DNA of 64,000 bases from Rhizobium sp. Leaf306 (GTDB lineage: Bacteria > Pseudomonadota > Alphaproteobacteria > Rhizobiales > Rhizobiaceae), in contig NZ_LMNX01000002.1 of assembly GCF_001423425.1 (NCBI RefSeq), forward strand, positions 930,001 through 994,000. The letters are read 5' to 3'. A program made the translations under genes and the position numbers. The notes below the pieces were generated by a model. The model was not told where the DNA came from, searched no databases, and was given only the letters and a program-made list of their open reading frames with translations. Shown in pieces: positions 1 through 8,963 of this stretch (within the stretch, counting starts at the first letter, position 1; every line of letters begins with the position of its first letter).

Positions 1-982
1 ACTCGATCGTATGGACGGCAACCTCCAGAAAGACCTCACGGTCCGTCACTTTCGGCGTGGCAGCGACTGCGGAATTCCTTTGAGCCGTCAGCGGAAGACC
101 GTCGGCTGCAGCCAGCAGATCGTCGGGATCTCGGCCGAGGATGTCGCGGTCGCGCAGCAACAGCAAGTCGGCAAAGCGAGCATTGGTCTCGATGACGCGG
201 CCATCGCGAACCACCGCGAGGCCTTCGAGCGTCGCGTTGGCAAAGCCACGCAAATCCGTCAGGTACCGGTCGATGAAGCTCGCAGCAACAGTCGTCAGCA
301 CGATCACACTCATGACGATCGAAACCGCGCCAATGAGCCAGATCCGCCCGCCACCGTCGAGCGAGGCCTCTGGAAGCGTCGGATCGGGGATCAGCTCGGT
401 CGCCGACATCGCAGTAAAATGCAGGATGCAAATGGCAGCAACACTGGCAGCGACTGCACAGATCAGGCGCAGGGTGCTTCTTCGAAGCGTCGTGGAGGCG
501 AACGCCGCGGTGAAGAGAGAGAAAGAGACAACAGAGCCGATCAAGATGGGCGTCATTTCGTAGCGGGTCGTTGCCGCGGCACGGATCGCTTCGGTGCCGA
601 TCAAGTGCATGGCGGCGACCGTGACGGTGGCGACCATGCCGGCTGCGAGCGAAGAAACCGTCTTCGATCGATCGGCAATCTGCAGCGCCAACCAGAAGCC
701 GGCGACGGCAGTCAGAGCCGATACAAGGGTGAGGACGCGCTCGAATTCGATCGCTATCGTGCCCTGGTAGGCGAGCATTGCCACGAAATGCGTCGACCAG
801 ATGGAAAGCCCGCCCGTGGCGCTGGCGACAAGGAGCCAGATCCGCCGCCGACGTTCGTTGCACTCGATCGCCCGTCTATGGATCAGAAAAAATGCGAGCA
901 TGCCGACGACGCAGATGCCGGCCGCGAGAAGAACAGTGCTTCGATCATGCTGAACCACGACGCATTCGAGAACTCGAAACAT
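1..982 (-). CDS. MHYT-domain membrane sensor with PAS segment, C-terminus missing
   Basis: Reading leftward from an ATG at 982, the frame stays open to the window edge (about 327 residues seen). The first ~240 residues form several hydrophobic segments carrying MHYT-like repeats: THFVAM near residue 67, MHLIGT near 125 and LHFTAM near 190. This is the pattern of the MHYT family, thought to bind a metal and sense a diatomic gas at the membrane. From about residue 245 a soluble PAS-like stretch begins (LEGLAVVRDGRVIETNARFA). In this family that order is usually followed by GGDEF and EAL domains, so the missing part is probably a cyclic-di-GMP enzyme; this is inference, because no GGDEF is visible here. 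Other reading frames in the interval are also long but give Arg/His-rich translations that fit no protein family. Confidence 0.8.
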   Translation of the reverse strand, partial: MFRVLECVVVQHDRSTVLLAAGICVVGMLAFFLIHRRAIECNERRRRIWLLVASATGGLSIWSTHFVAMLAYQGTIAIEFERVLTLVSALTAVAGFWLALQIADRSKTVSSLAAGMVATVTVAAMHLIGTEAIRAAATTRYEMTPILIGSVVSFSLFTAAFASTTLRRSTLRLICAVAASVAAICILHFTAMSATELIPDPTLPEASLDGGGRIWLIGAVSIVMSVIVLTTVAASFIDRYLTDLRGFANATLEGLAVVRDGRVIETNARFADLLLLRDRDILGRDPDDLLAAADGLPLTAQRNSAVAATPKVTDREVFLEVAVHTIE

Positions 983-1132
983 GGATGCCACCACAAGAAC
1001 GCACGACGAACAATTTCATCGACTTGTCAGCAAAACATTAGGTGTTAATATTTAAGGAAATAATAATATACAGTGGCGGCATGCACGTGTCCAAGAACGC
1101 GCCTTGGGTACGGGATATCGATCCCAAAAGGC

Positions 1133-2140
1133 TTATCCGGCCGCCTTTTCAAGCCCGGAGCTCAAATCCACCGCCGCGAACGCAGCGGTTAGGATTTCGG
1201 TCCCAGCGCCAGGCTTCGTCGCCTCTGACGACAGGATTTGGCGGAACCGACGCGCACCGGGATAGCCCTGAAACAGACCAACCATGTGACGCGTCACGTG
1301 ATGCAATCTGCCACCGGAGGCGATAACCTGATCCGCATAGGCAATCATCGCGTCGCGCAGCGCCAGCCAGTCAGGGTCTGGATACTCAAGTCTTCCATCC
1401 AGAAGCGCATCGACGCCCGCCAGCAAGCCGGTGTTGTGATAGGCAGTGCGGCCGAGCATGACGCCATCCATCACCTCCAGGTGATCAGAAGCTTGCTTAA
1501 GATCGGCAATACCGCCGTTGATCCCGAGAAACACATCCGGGTTCTCACGCTTCATCCGATGGACCAGATCGTAAACCAGTGGAGGAACCTCGCGATTTTG
1601 TTTTGGCGACAGTCCTTGCAGCCAGGCCTTGCGGGCATGGATCCAGATCGCGTCGGCACCGGCACCAATCATTCGCGCGAGAAAGTCCGGCAGGACGTCG
1701 GCCGGCACCTGATCATCAACGCCGATGCGGCATTTGACGGTCACAGGCGCCTGTGAAACCTTTTTCATGGCTGTGACGAGATCTGCAACATGCGCAGGGT
1801 CGCGCATCAGGCAGGCACCGAATGTCCCCGACTGCACCCGGTCCGAGGGGCATCCGACATTGAGGTTGATCTCGTCGTAACCGTAATCACCGGCGATCCG
1901 GATCGCCTCGGACAGCTTTTCCGCATTCGAGCCGCCGAGCTGCAAGGCGACAGGATGTTCTGCCGGCGAATAGGACAAGAGCCGCTCCCGCGGCCCATGG
2001 ATGATCGCATCGGCGACGACCATCTCCGTATAAAGAAGCGCGCGCGACGACAGCTGCCGGTGCAGGAAACGGCAGTGACGATCGGTCCAGTCGATCATCG
2101 GGGCGACAGCGAAGACTTTTTTATGAGGATGCGTTGGCAT
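1133..2140 (-). CDS. dusA: tRNA-dihydrouridine(20/20a) synthase DusA
   Basis: A 335-residue flavoenzyme that reduces uridine to dihydrouridine in the D-loop of tRNAs. The N-terminus has the AVAPMIDWTDRHCR motif typical of DusA. The NLNVGCPSDRVQSG segment and the GACLM cysteine (catalytic in the family) follow, with a TIM-barrel core and a C-terminal helical domain. The frame is open upstream to 2362, but homology starts at the ATG at 2140 (MPTHPHKK), so I chose that; the extra upstream residues are low-complexity and resemble no Dus protein. It is a single gene, transcribed away from the AraC-type gene at 2423, with a ~280 bp divergent spacer. Confidence 0.95.
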   Translation of the reverse strand: MPTHPHKKVFAVAPMIDWTDRHCRFLHRQLSSRALLYTEMVVADAIIHGPRERLLSYSPAEHPVALQLGGSNAEKLSEAIRIAGDYGYDEINLNVGCPSDRVQSGTFGACLMRDPAHVADLVTAMKKVSQAPVTVKCRIGVDDQVPADVLPDFLARMIGAGADAIWIHARKAWLQGLSPKQNREVPPLVYDLVHRMKRENPDVFLGINGGIADLKQASDHLEVMDGVMLGRTAYHNTGLLAGVDALLDGRLEYPDPDWLALRDAMIAYADQVIASGGRLHHVTRHMVGLFQGYPGARRFRQILSSEATKPGAGTEILTAAFAAVDLSSGLEKAAG

Positions 2141-2422
2141 TGGTTCCGAGCGACTATTCCGGTGCGTGGCGGCACGGATAACAAGATTTTGAGCCTGGCG
2201 AAAGACAAACGGCAAAAATGCGTTGTCGCCAGGTTGGTGCGGATTGGAACCGGCTGGAGCGTAGATGGGCTGTGTCTCGAGGTGAAAGCCTCTTCTACAG
2301 GGAATTCGACTTTGGACGGACGAGATGCCATCGAAGGTGAGCGGTCGCCAACCAAGGTGCAAACCCTACCCTTCAGTAGCAAATTTTGTTTAATCCGAGC
2401 AAAATGCGTGCTAGTCAGGCAT

Positions 2423-3283
2423 ATGAGTTCTTCTCGCGGTCTTGAGATAGATTTTGCAGAGCCGGCCATGGCGCATGTCGCACGGGCGGCGTTCGACTTG
2501 AACGGATTTTCGGCCGAGTATGTCGAGCTGAGCGGTGCTGAACCGTATGACTTCAGAAGCCGTGGCGAGAACCACTATCTCGCGTTGCACGATATCACTC
2601 TCACTGATGGTGAGCTGCGCGTGGACGGTCTTCCGACGCTCCATAAAAAGGACTTGCGCGACACGATCACCTTCGTGCCCAAAGGCTGCGGCATCGAGGG
2701 CTGGTGCCAGCCTCAGCCACGAACCAACCGATTTGTCGCTATGTATTTCGATCCAAAGGCGATCCGCGACGATCTGGCTGGTAGATATTCCGAGTGGGAT
2801 CCTGCGCCGTTCGCTTACTCGCGCGATCCACAGTTACGCGCCACACTTAAGAAGCTTGAAGCGGTTCTCAGGGCGCCTCATGTGGACGAGCTCCACGCGG
2901 AGAGCGTCTGCCTGCTGGCATCGCTTGAGGTTTTCGGGGTCATGGCAGACAGGCAGGGGCGTCTGTCGGACCGACAGATCGCCGCGGTCACGGATTTCGT
3001 GGAGGGGCATCTGCAGGCAACAGTCGGCCTGGCCGAGCTGGCCGCTGTTGCCGGGCTCAGCCGTTTCCACTTTTCCCGCGCCTTCAAGGCAACGACCGGG
3101 GAAAATCCACACTCGTTTGTTCAACGGCGGCGCATCTCGCGAGCTGTCACGCTCCTTGCTCAGGTTGACCTGCCCATCGACGCGATTGCCGGGGCAGTCG
3201 GGTACAAGGGCACACCACAGTTTCGAAGGGCGTTTCATGACGTGATGGGGACCTCTCCGCTGAAATATCGTCTGCAACGTTAG
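2423..3283 (+). CDS. AraC-family transcriptional regulator
   Basis: A 286-residue protein. The C-terminal ~100 residues are a double helix-turn-helix AraC domain: LAELAAVAGLSRFHFSRAFK is the first HTH and AIAGAVGYKGTPQFRRAFHD the second, followed by the usual GTSPLKYR ending. The N-terminal ~170 residues are an uncharacterised effector-binding or cupin-like region. The ATG at 2423 was chosen because sequence upstream of it has no family resemblance. The gene lies 21 bp before the bacteriophytochrome gene on the same strand, so the two are probably cotranscribed. That would place this regulator in a light-sensing operon, which is inference from spacing only. Confidence 0.88.
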   Translation: MSSSRGLEIDFAEPAMAHVARAAFDLNGFSAEYVELSGAEPYDFRSRGENHYLALHDITLTDGELRVDGLPTLHKKDLRDTITFVPKGCGIEGWCQPQPRTNRFVAMYFDPKAIRDDLAGRYSEWDPAPFAYSRDPQLRATLKKLEAVLRAPHVDELHAESVCLLASLEVFGVMADRQGRLSDRQIAAVTDFVEGHLQATVGLAELAAVAGLSRFHFSRAFKATTGENPHSFVQRRRISRAVTLLAQVDLPIDAIAGAVGYKGTPQFRRAFHDVMGTSPLKYRLQR

Positions 3284-3304
3284 GCAAAATGGCGGGGGCC
3301 ACCA

Positions 3305-5884
3305 ATGGGCTATGAGTACACAGATGCCAGTCTGATCGTCTGCGATAGGGAGCCGATCACGCGGCTCGAAGAGATCCAGAACTTCGCGTTCCTCGTTGCG
3401 ATGTCGAACGACTGGACGATCGTTCGCGTATCCGAGAACTGCGAAACATTCTTCACCGTCAAACCGGAGAAACTCCTGGGCACGCGCTTCGACACGTGGA
3501 TCAGTGAGACGGCGCTCCACGACATCCGGAACCGGATGGCGATTTTGGCGTCAACGACAGGAGAGAGAATCTTCGACGTGAAGCTGGTGCAGGGATTGCC
3601 CAACGTCGATCTGTCGATCCATTTTCAGGGCGATCTTCTGATTGTCGAAGGCGAACGGACACAAAAGACCGAACGGGTGGAGGCGGCTTCGATGGTTCGC
3701 GCAATGGCTGCGCGTCTGACCAAAGTTCCTTCAATCGAGAAATTCCACAGAGATGCGGTCCGACAGGTCCTGGCGATCACCGGCTTTGATCGAGTGATGA
3801 TCTATCGGTTCGACACAGACGGTCATGGCGAAGTCATCGCGGAATCAACACGCGCCGGGGTGGATAGCTTCCTCGGGCTTCATTATCCCGCGTCGGATAT
3901 CCCACGCCAGGCGCGCGAATTGTACTTGCGCAACCCTTTCCGCATCATAGCCGACGTCGCGGCACCGACCGTGGCGTTATTGCCTCCCGCGGACGCGGTC
4001 ACGCCACCGCTCGACCTGTCGATGTCGATCAGCCGCGCCGTGTCTCCCGTCCATATCGAATATCTGCGCAACATGGAGGTTGGTGCCTCCCTATCCATTT
4101 CGATCGTCGTCGAGGAAAAGCTGTGGGGGCTTATCGCATGCCATGCCAATGGACCGCGCCTGCCGAGCTTCATCATGCGGACGGCATCGGAACTGTTCGG
4201 CGCGATGTATTCCATGATGCTGGAGAGCCGTCTGCGGCGCGGCAGCGAGGAGCACGAGCATCGCGCACGTGCTTTGGCTGATCGCGTCATTACGATGATT
4301 GCTGGTGACGAATCGTTGATGGAAGATGCTCAGTGGCTGCAGGACATGACGCGCGACATGTTGGATTGCGATGGTGTCGCAATTTACCGTCGCGGCAAAG
4401 CTCATCTTCACGGCGCCACGCCGTCGGAACATAATGTAATCTCTCTGGCCCATCATCTGAACGCCGCCTCGCCGAGCCGGGTCTTCACGACCGACAACTT
4501 GGCTTCGGTCCATGCGCCGTGCAGCGAGACAGCGGACCGCGCCGCCGGCATGCTGTCGATCCCCATCTCGCGTGTTCCGCGCGACTATATCTTGCTGTTC
4601 CGCCGCGAGCGGCTGAGCGAGATCAGGTGGGGTGGCAATCCTGCAAAGCCAGCGGAAGCAGGCACCGAGAGCGAACGCATATCGCCCCGCAAAAGCTTCG
4701 CAGCATTCGCCGAACTCGTCCGCGGCAAATCCAACCCCTTTTCCGATCGCGATCAGCGCATCGGCGAAGCGATCAGACAGGCACTGATCGAAGTCATCCT
4801 GCGCTATTCGGACGGCGCCAGCGACGAGAGACGACGTGCTTCCGAACGTCAGGAAGTGCTGATTGCCGAACTCAATCACCGCGTCCGCAACATCCTTGCC
4901 CTGATCCGCAGTCTCATGACGAAGACAAGCCACACGGCCGTTGATGTCGCGAGCTATGTCGAATCGCTCGGCGGACGGGTGCAGGCGCTCGCACGAGCCC
5001 ATGACCGCGTCACGCGCCAGAGCTGGGGCCCGGCGCCGCTCGCCGGCATCTTTCAGGATGAGATCGCGGCACATGACGGCGTACGCGGTCGATTTACCTT
5101 GAAGGGGCCGAACGTACTGCTCCAGCCACAGGCGATGTCGACCATTGCGCTGGTCGTCCATGAACTCGTCACCAACAGCTGCAAGCATGGCGCGCTTTCG
5201 GCAAACGGCCGCATAGAGGTGACCGTCGACTCGGTCGACGGCGAAGGCGTTTACATCAAATGGAAGGAAATCGGCGGCCCGGCCGTGGTTGCGCCGACAC
5301 GGCGAGGGTTTGGGTCTGTCATCGTCGAGAAAACGATTCCGTTCGATCTGAAGGGAACGGCAGAGGTCCGCTTCCTGCTGGCCGGGTTGGAAGCGGATTT
5401 CTTCATCCCGCTGAATTATGTGATCATTGCGCCTGAAGACCCGGCACCGACGCAGACGATGATTGAGCCCGATACCCTGAAAGCAACCAGCCTCCCCCCA
5501 AAGCAACTACTCCACGATGCGCAGGTTCTGCTGGTCGAGGACAACATGCTCATCGCACTGGAGGCCGAGGACATGCTGTACGAGCTGGGCGCGGTTCAGG
5601 TTCACCTCGCCTCCACTATTGCCGAAGCCGAACAGTTGCTTGCCAAGCAGAGTTTCCAGTTCGCTATGCTGGACATCAATGTCGGTCGCGGCACAAGTTT
5701 CGATCTTGCGACCAAGCTCGGACAAGCCGGAACGCCGTTTATCTTCGCGACCGGCTACGGCAACGAATTGGCAATCGCGCGCAGAAAGGAAAGTGAGGTC
5801 GTCATCCAGAAGCCCTATGAGCGTGATCATCTGGCGCGCGCCGTGCAACAGGTGCTGACGAAAGCGACTGTCGAAGGTGGCTGA
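3305..5884 (+). CDS. Hybrid bacteriophytochrome: PAS-GAF-PHY, HWE histidine kinase, receiver
   Basis: A red/far-red photoreceptor kinase of 859 residues. Cys13 in the CDREPI motif is the expected biliverdin attachment site. A PAS core follows, then a GAF domain with PASDIP (195-200) and the conserved His250. The PHY tongue shows WGG (442-444) and SPRKSF (460-465). The kinase is of the HWE class: phospho-acceptor His525 in AELNHRVRN, an N-box at HELVTNSCKHGA, and W653-K-E655 in the G1 region. A C-terminal receiver (about 738-855) carries the ED pair, Asp790 and the QKPY lysine. This architecture matches Agrobacterium Agp2 (AtBphP2), a bathy phytochrome. No heme oxygenase gene is adjacent, so biliverdin must come from elsewhere. 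The start at 3305 places Cys13 as in Agp2. Confidence 0.95.
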   Translation: MGYEYTDASLIVCDREPITRLEEIQNFAFLVAMSNDWTIVRVSENCETFFTVKPEKLLGTRFDTWISETALHDIRNRMAILASTTGERIFDVKLVQGLPNVDLSIHFQGDLLIVEGERTQKTERVEAASMVRAMAARLTKVPSIEKFHRDAVRQVLAITGFDRVMIYRFDTDGHGEVIAESTRAGVDSFLGLHYPASDIPRQARELYLRNPFRIIADVAAPTVALLPPADAVTPPLDLSMSISRAVSPVHIEYLRNMEVGASLSISIVVEEKLWGLIACHANGPRLPSFIMRTASELFGAMYSMMLESRLRRGSEEHEHRARALADRVITMIAGDESLMEDAQWLQDMTRDMLDCDGVAIYRRGKAHLHGATPSEHNVISLAHHLNAASPSRVFTTDNLASVHAPCSETADRAAGMLSIPISRVPRDYILLFRRERLSEIRWGGNPAKPAEAGTESERISPRKSFAAFAELVRGKSNPFSDRDQRIGEAIRQALIEVILRYSDGASDERRRASERQEVLIAELNHRVRNILALIRSLMTKTSHTAVDVASYVESLGGRVQALARAHDRVTRQSWGPAPLAGIFQDEIAAHDGVRGRFTLKGPNVLLQPQAMSTIALVVHELVTNSCKHGALSANGRIEVTVDSVDGEGVYIKWKEIGGPAVVAPTRRGFGSVIVEKTIPFDLKGTAEVRFLLAGLEADFFIPLNYVIIAPEDPAPTQTMIEPDTLKATSLPPKQLLHDAQVLLVEDNMLIALEAEDMLYELGAVQVHLASTIAEAEQLLAKQSFQFAMLDINVGRGTSFDLATKLGQAGTPFIFATGYGNELAIARRKESEVVIQKPYERDHLARAVQQVLTKATVEGG

Positions 5885-5988
5885 CGAAAGTGCTCGCGCT
5901 CTCGTCATTCATCCGCTCTGAAACGACGTTCCCTGCTCCCACTGCGGTCAATGACCTCAACCTGCAGGTTGCCGGCATGACAGCCCGT

Positions 5989-6252
5989 TCAGTGGACCGA
6001 CTGGCCGTCGTCTTCTTCAAGGAAGCTCTTGATGCCGTCGCGCTCGGCGGTGGCGAGGAATTCTTCCCAGGCGTCCTTGTCGGTCGCGAATGTCTCTTCC
6101 CAGCTGGTCACGACTTCCGTCTGGCTGATGACCTCGAGCGTCCAGTCGCCATTGGTATCGGCCGGGCGATAGATATCGACGAGCACGGTGACGCCATCGT
6201 CTTCGAACTCACCGGCGAATTCTGAATGTTCGAGTTTGGGCTGTTTCGTCAT
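5989..6252 (-). CDS. Small conserved acidic protein, function unknown
   Basis: An 87-residue, strongly acidic soluble protein (MTKQPKLEHSEFAGEF at the start, FLEEDDGQSVH at the end) with no signal peptide or membrane segment. Its composition and codon use look like a genuine gene, and the ATG at 6252 is the natural start. It sits alone between the convergent phytochrome gene and the divergent fumarylacetoacetate hydrolase gene. I do not recognise a domain. The alternating hydrophobic stretch DGVTVLVDIYRP and the NGDWTLEVIS segment suggest a small beta-rich fold. Confidence 0.75.
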   Translation of the reverse strand: MTKQPKLEHSEFAGEFEDDGVTVLVDIYRPADTNGDWTLEVISQTEVVTSWEETFATDKDAWEEFLATAERDGIKSFLEEDDGQSVH

Positions 6253-6470
6253 CGGTGAAGAACCTTCGTTTTCGTGCTGTCTTTAGAGAGACGCCAGCTC
6301 AACACGCCGGCCCTAGTTCGGTTGCATGGCCGGCATATTTGCCGAATGCGCTTTCCCTTATAGCAAAGCGAAAATTCGCGCCAGCCGTACGGCTGCGCAG
6401 AAATCGGGCTAGGATTGTCGGCCGAATTGGTGGACAAAGGACGCCTATCGATGACCGGAGGAATTTTTCG

Positions 6471-7157
6471 ATGCGCGCTACCGTGATCCCTGCCCCGCAG
6501 CCCGTGCTTCTTGATGTCGAGGGCGAGACCGAACAGTTTCCGGTGCGCCGGGTCTATTGCGTCGGCCGCAACTATGCGGACCACGCCATCGAAATGGGCC
6601 ATGATCCGTCACGCGAGCCGCCCTTCTTCTTTCAGAAGAATGCCGACAATCTCTATCATGGCGACACGTTTCCATACCCGCCAGTCTCTTCCGATGTGCA
6701 TTTCGAAGTCGAGCTGGTGATGGCGCTTTCCGGTGGCGGCGCCGACATTCCGGTCGAAGAGGCCCTGTCCAAGGTCTATGGCTACGGGATCGGCATCGAC
6801 TTCACGCGGCGCGATGTGCAGGACAAGGCGAAGAAGATGAGCCGGCCTTGGGAATCGGCAAAGGCGTTCGAACATTCGGCGCCCGTCTCCGCACTCGTCC
6901 CGGCCGCCAGGATCGGGCATCCGCAGGAAGGTGCGATCTGGCTTGAGGTCAACGGCGAACGCAAGCAGTCCGGCAACCTCAACCAGATGATCTGGAAGCT
7001 GCCGGAAATCATCGCCGAACTGTCGAAGCTCTTCGTGCTGGCACCGGGTGACGTGATCATGACCGGGACGCCGGCGGGCGTCGGCCCGATCGTCAAGGGC
7101 GACACGATCACCTGCAGCGCCGAGGGTGTCGGCAAACTCTCTCTCACGGTGGTTTGA
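6471..7157 (+). CDS. Fumarylacetoacetate hydrolase family protein
   Basis: A 228-residue protein with the complete C-terminal FAH fold: RVYCVGRNYADHA near residue 23, the metal-binding acidic cluster VHFEVELVMAL and the GIGIDFTRRDVQ aspartate, and the PGDVIMTGTPAGVGP signature near the C-terminus. Members cleave C-C bonds in acylpyruvates or decarboxylate oxaloacetate; the substrate cannot be told from sequence. The ATG at 6471 has a GGAGG-type ribosome site upstream (around 6457) and starts where homology begins; the frame is open further upstream without family similarity. The next gene begins 22 bp after its stop, so the two probably form one transcript. Confidence 0.92.
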   Translation: MRATVIPAPQPVLLDVEGETEQFPVRRVYCVGRNYADHAIEMGHDPSREPPFFFQKNADNLYHGDTFPYPPVSSDVHFEVELVMALSGGGADIPVEEALSKVYGYGIGIDFTRRDVQDKAKKMSRPWESAKAFEHSAPVSALVPAARIGHPQEGAIWLEVNGERKQSGNLNQMIWKLPEIIAELSKLFVLAPGDVIMTGTPAGVGPIVKGDTITCSAEGVGKLSLTVV

Positions 7158-7179
7158 AGCACGAACCGGAGGTCAACAG

Positions 7180-7707
7180 ATGCCGATCTACGCGCTTGGT
7201 GAATTCCAGCCTAAACTCCCCTCCGCCGACCGCTTCTGGATCGCGCCGGATGCGAACGTGATTGGCAAGGTGGAACTGGGCGAGGATGTCGGCATCTGGT
7301 TCGGCGTGACGCTTCGCGGCGACAACGAGCCGATAACCGTCGGTGCGCGGTCGAACATTCAGGAGGGCGTGATGGTGCATACCGATCCCGCCTACCCAGT
7401 CGTAATCGGTTCGGACTGCACGATCGGCCACCATGCGATCGTGCATGGCTGCATCATTGGCGACAATTCGCTTGTTGGCATGGGTGCGACCATCCTGAAC
7501 GGCGCAAGGATCGGCCGCAATTGCCTTGTGGGCGCCAATGCGCTTGTCACCGAGGGGAAGGAATTCCCGGACAATTCACTGATCGTCGGCTCGCCTGCCA
7601 AGGCGATTCGCACGCTTGACGATGACGCCGTCGAACGGCTGCGGCAATCTGCGGCGCGCTATGTGGAGAACTGGAAGCGGTTTTCCCGGGACCTCAGGGC
7701 GCTGTGA
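7180..7707 (+). CDS. Gamma-carbonic-anhydrase-like hexapeptide-repeat protein
   Basis: A 175-residue left-handed beta-helix protein. Hexapeptide repeats run from about residue 20 to 145 (GEDVGIWFGVTLRGD, VIGSDCTIGHHAIVHG and similar). The three zinc-ligand histidines of the gamma-CA family are present: one in GVMVHTD and two in IGHHAIVHG. Family members are trimeric and some hydrate CO2, but the catalytic accessory residues vary, so activity is not certain. GGAGG at 7168-7172 fits the ATG at 7180. It is cotranscribed with the FAH-family gene and ends 9 bp from the convergent zur. Confidence 0.92.
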   Translation: MPIYALGEFQPKLPSADRFWIAPDANVIGKVELGEDVGIWFGVTLRGDNEPITVGARSNIQEGVMVHTDPAYPVVIGSDCTIGHHAIVHGCIIGDNSLVGMGATILNGARIGRNCLVGANALVTEGKEFPDNSLIVGSPAKAIRTLDDDAVERLRQSAARYVENWKRFSRDLRAL

Positions 7708-7716
7708 TCAAACGGA

Positions 7717-8139
7717 CTATGCCGCGCATTTCTGGCAGATGCCGCGGATCTCGATCGTCGTCTTTGACGGCTTGAAGCCCTTGCTGGATGCCCAGTCGCT
7801 GAGGTGGTGATCGACCTCGTGATCGTGGAATTCCAGCACCTGGCTGCAGCTTTCGCAGATCGCGAAGGCAACCGTACCGTGGCCATGACCTTTTCCGCAG
7901 CACGCGCTTTCCCGGTGCGCACAGGCGACGAAGGCGTTGAGGCTTTCCAACCGGTGGACCATGCCGAACTCGGTCAGCTTGTCGAGCGCGCGGTAAACCT
8001 GAAGCGGTGCACGGAAGCCGTGGTCGCGCAGTTTGTCAAGGATCGTGTAGGCGCTGAGCGGCCCATCGGCACGGTCCAGTGCCTCAAACACCAGCGACTG
8101 GTTCTTGGTCAGGGCCGGATTGACGATCGGGGCGTTCAT
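7717..8139 (-). CDS. zur: Zinc uptake regulator Zur (Fur family)
   Basis: A 140-residue Fur-family repressor. The N-terminal winged helix covers about residues 10-80. The structural zinc site is supplied by CESC (near 95) and the C-terminal CQKC, and a His/Cys-rich segment between (ACCGKGHGHG) fits the regulatory zinc site. Zn-bound Zur represses high-affinity zinc uptake. Its ATG overlaps the znuB stop by 4 bp (ATGA), so it is translationally coupled as the last gene of znuC-znuB-zur. Because the palindromes at 9924-9959 lie upstream of znuC, this gene is probably autoregulated with its target operon. Confidence 0.93.
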   Translation of the reverse strand: MNAPIVNPALTKNQSLVFEALDRADGPLSAYTILDKLRDHGFRAPLQVYRALDKLTEFGMVHRLESLNAFVACAHRESACCGKGHGHGTVAFAICESCSQVLEFHDHEVDHHLSDWASSKGFKPSKTTIEIRGICQKCAA

Positions 8140-8963
8140 CCGCGCACTCCTTGATTGGTTGCCCGCTCATTCGTTTTGCGGCCGAAGGCGGGAAGCAAAC
8201 TCATGATGAAAAGTAGGAGTGCGGCCACCACGATGGAAGGGCCGGACGGCGTATCATAGGTCAAAGAGCCGAAAAGACCGCCGACAACAGCTGCAGCGCC
8301 GATCAGCGAGGCGAAGACCGCCATCCATTCGGGGCTTGCCGAAAATCGTCTGGCCGTCGCGGCTGGAATGATCAGCAGCGAGGTGATCAGCATGATGCCG
8401 ACGATCTTCATGGCAATCGCGATGACCAATGCCATCAGAAGCATGAAGAACAGTTTTGCCTGCGCCGGCCGCATGCCCTCAGCTTCCGCCACGTCTTCGC
8501 TCACTGTCGATGCGATCAGCGGGCGCCAGAGGAATGCGAGCGCTGCGACGACGACGATCCCGCCACCCCAGATCAGTGCAATATCGGATGGCGTGACCGC
8601 CAAGATATCGCCGAACAGGAAGGCGATCAGATCGATCCGAACCCAGGTCATGAAGGCAACCAGCACAAGGCCGATCGCCAGAGCCGAATGGGAGAGAATC
8701 CCGAGCAGCGCATCCGCGGAAAGCGACTGGCGACGCTGAAGGAGGAGCAGCAGGCCGGAGACGAGGACGGCGACGCCGAACACCGACAGAAGAAGATTGA
8801 CCTCGAAAAACAGCGACAAGGCAACGCCGAGCAGCGCCGAATGGGCCATCGTGTCGCCGAAATAGGCCATGCGGCGCCAGACGACGAAACAGCCGAGCGG
8901 TCCGGCTGTCAGCGCCACGCCGACGCCGGCGATCATTGCGCGAGTGAAGAAGTCGTCAAGCAT
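8136..8963 (-). CDS. znuB: Zinc ABC transporter permease ZnuB
   Basis: A 275-residue inner-membrane permease of the ABC-3 family with about eight or nine hydrophobic helices. It starts MLDDFFTRAMIAGVGVAL and carries the family segment GDTMAHSALLGVAL (near residue 38) that lines the metal path, plus the conserved VSEDVAEAEGM coupling region. It forms the membrane channel for ZnuC and ZnuA. I chose the ATG at 8963, which overlaps the end of znuC by 8 bp. The longer upstream frame is only a shadow of the His-rich znuC tail, giving Thr/Ile repeats. Confidence 0.94.
   Translation of the reverse strand: MLDDFFTRAMIAGVGVALTAGPLGCFVVWRRMAYFGDTMAHSALLGVALSLFFEVNLLLSVFGVAVLVSGLLLLLQRRQSLSADALLGILSHSALAIGLVLVAFMTWVRIDLIAFLFGDILAVTPSDIALIWGGGIVVVAALAFLWRPLIASTVSEDVAEAEGMRPAQAKLFFMLLMALVIAIAMKIVGIMLITSLLIIPAATARRFSASPEWMAVFASLIGAAAVVGGLFGSLTYDTPSGPSIVVAALLLFIMSLLPAFGRKTNERATNQGVRG

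Noticed and set aside
36..863. 275-residue minus-strand frame
   Set aside because: Arg/His/Cys-rich translation; it is a shadow of the MHYT sensor gene, which is in another minus-strand frame that stays open to the edge.
2535..3245. 236-residue frame inside the AraC gene, suggesting a frameshift
   Set aside because: The other plus-strand frame carries a continuous AraC protein with intact HTH, so there is no frameshift.
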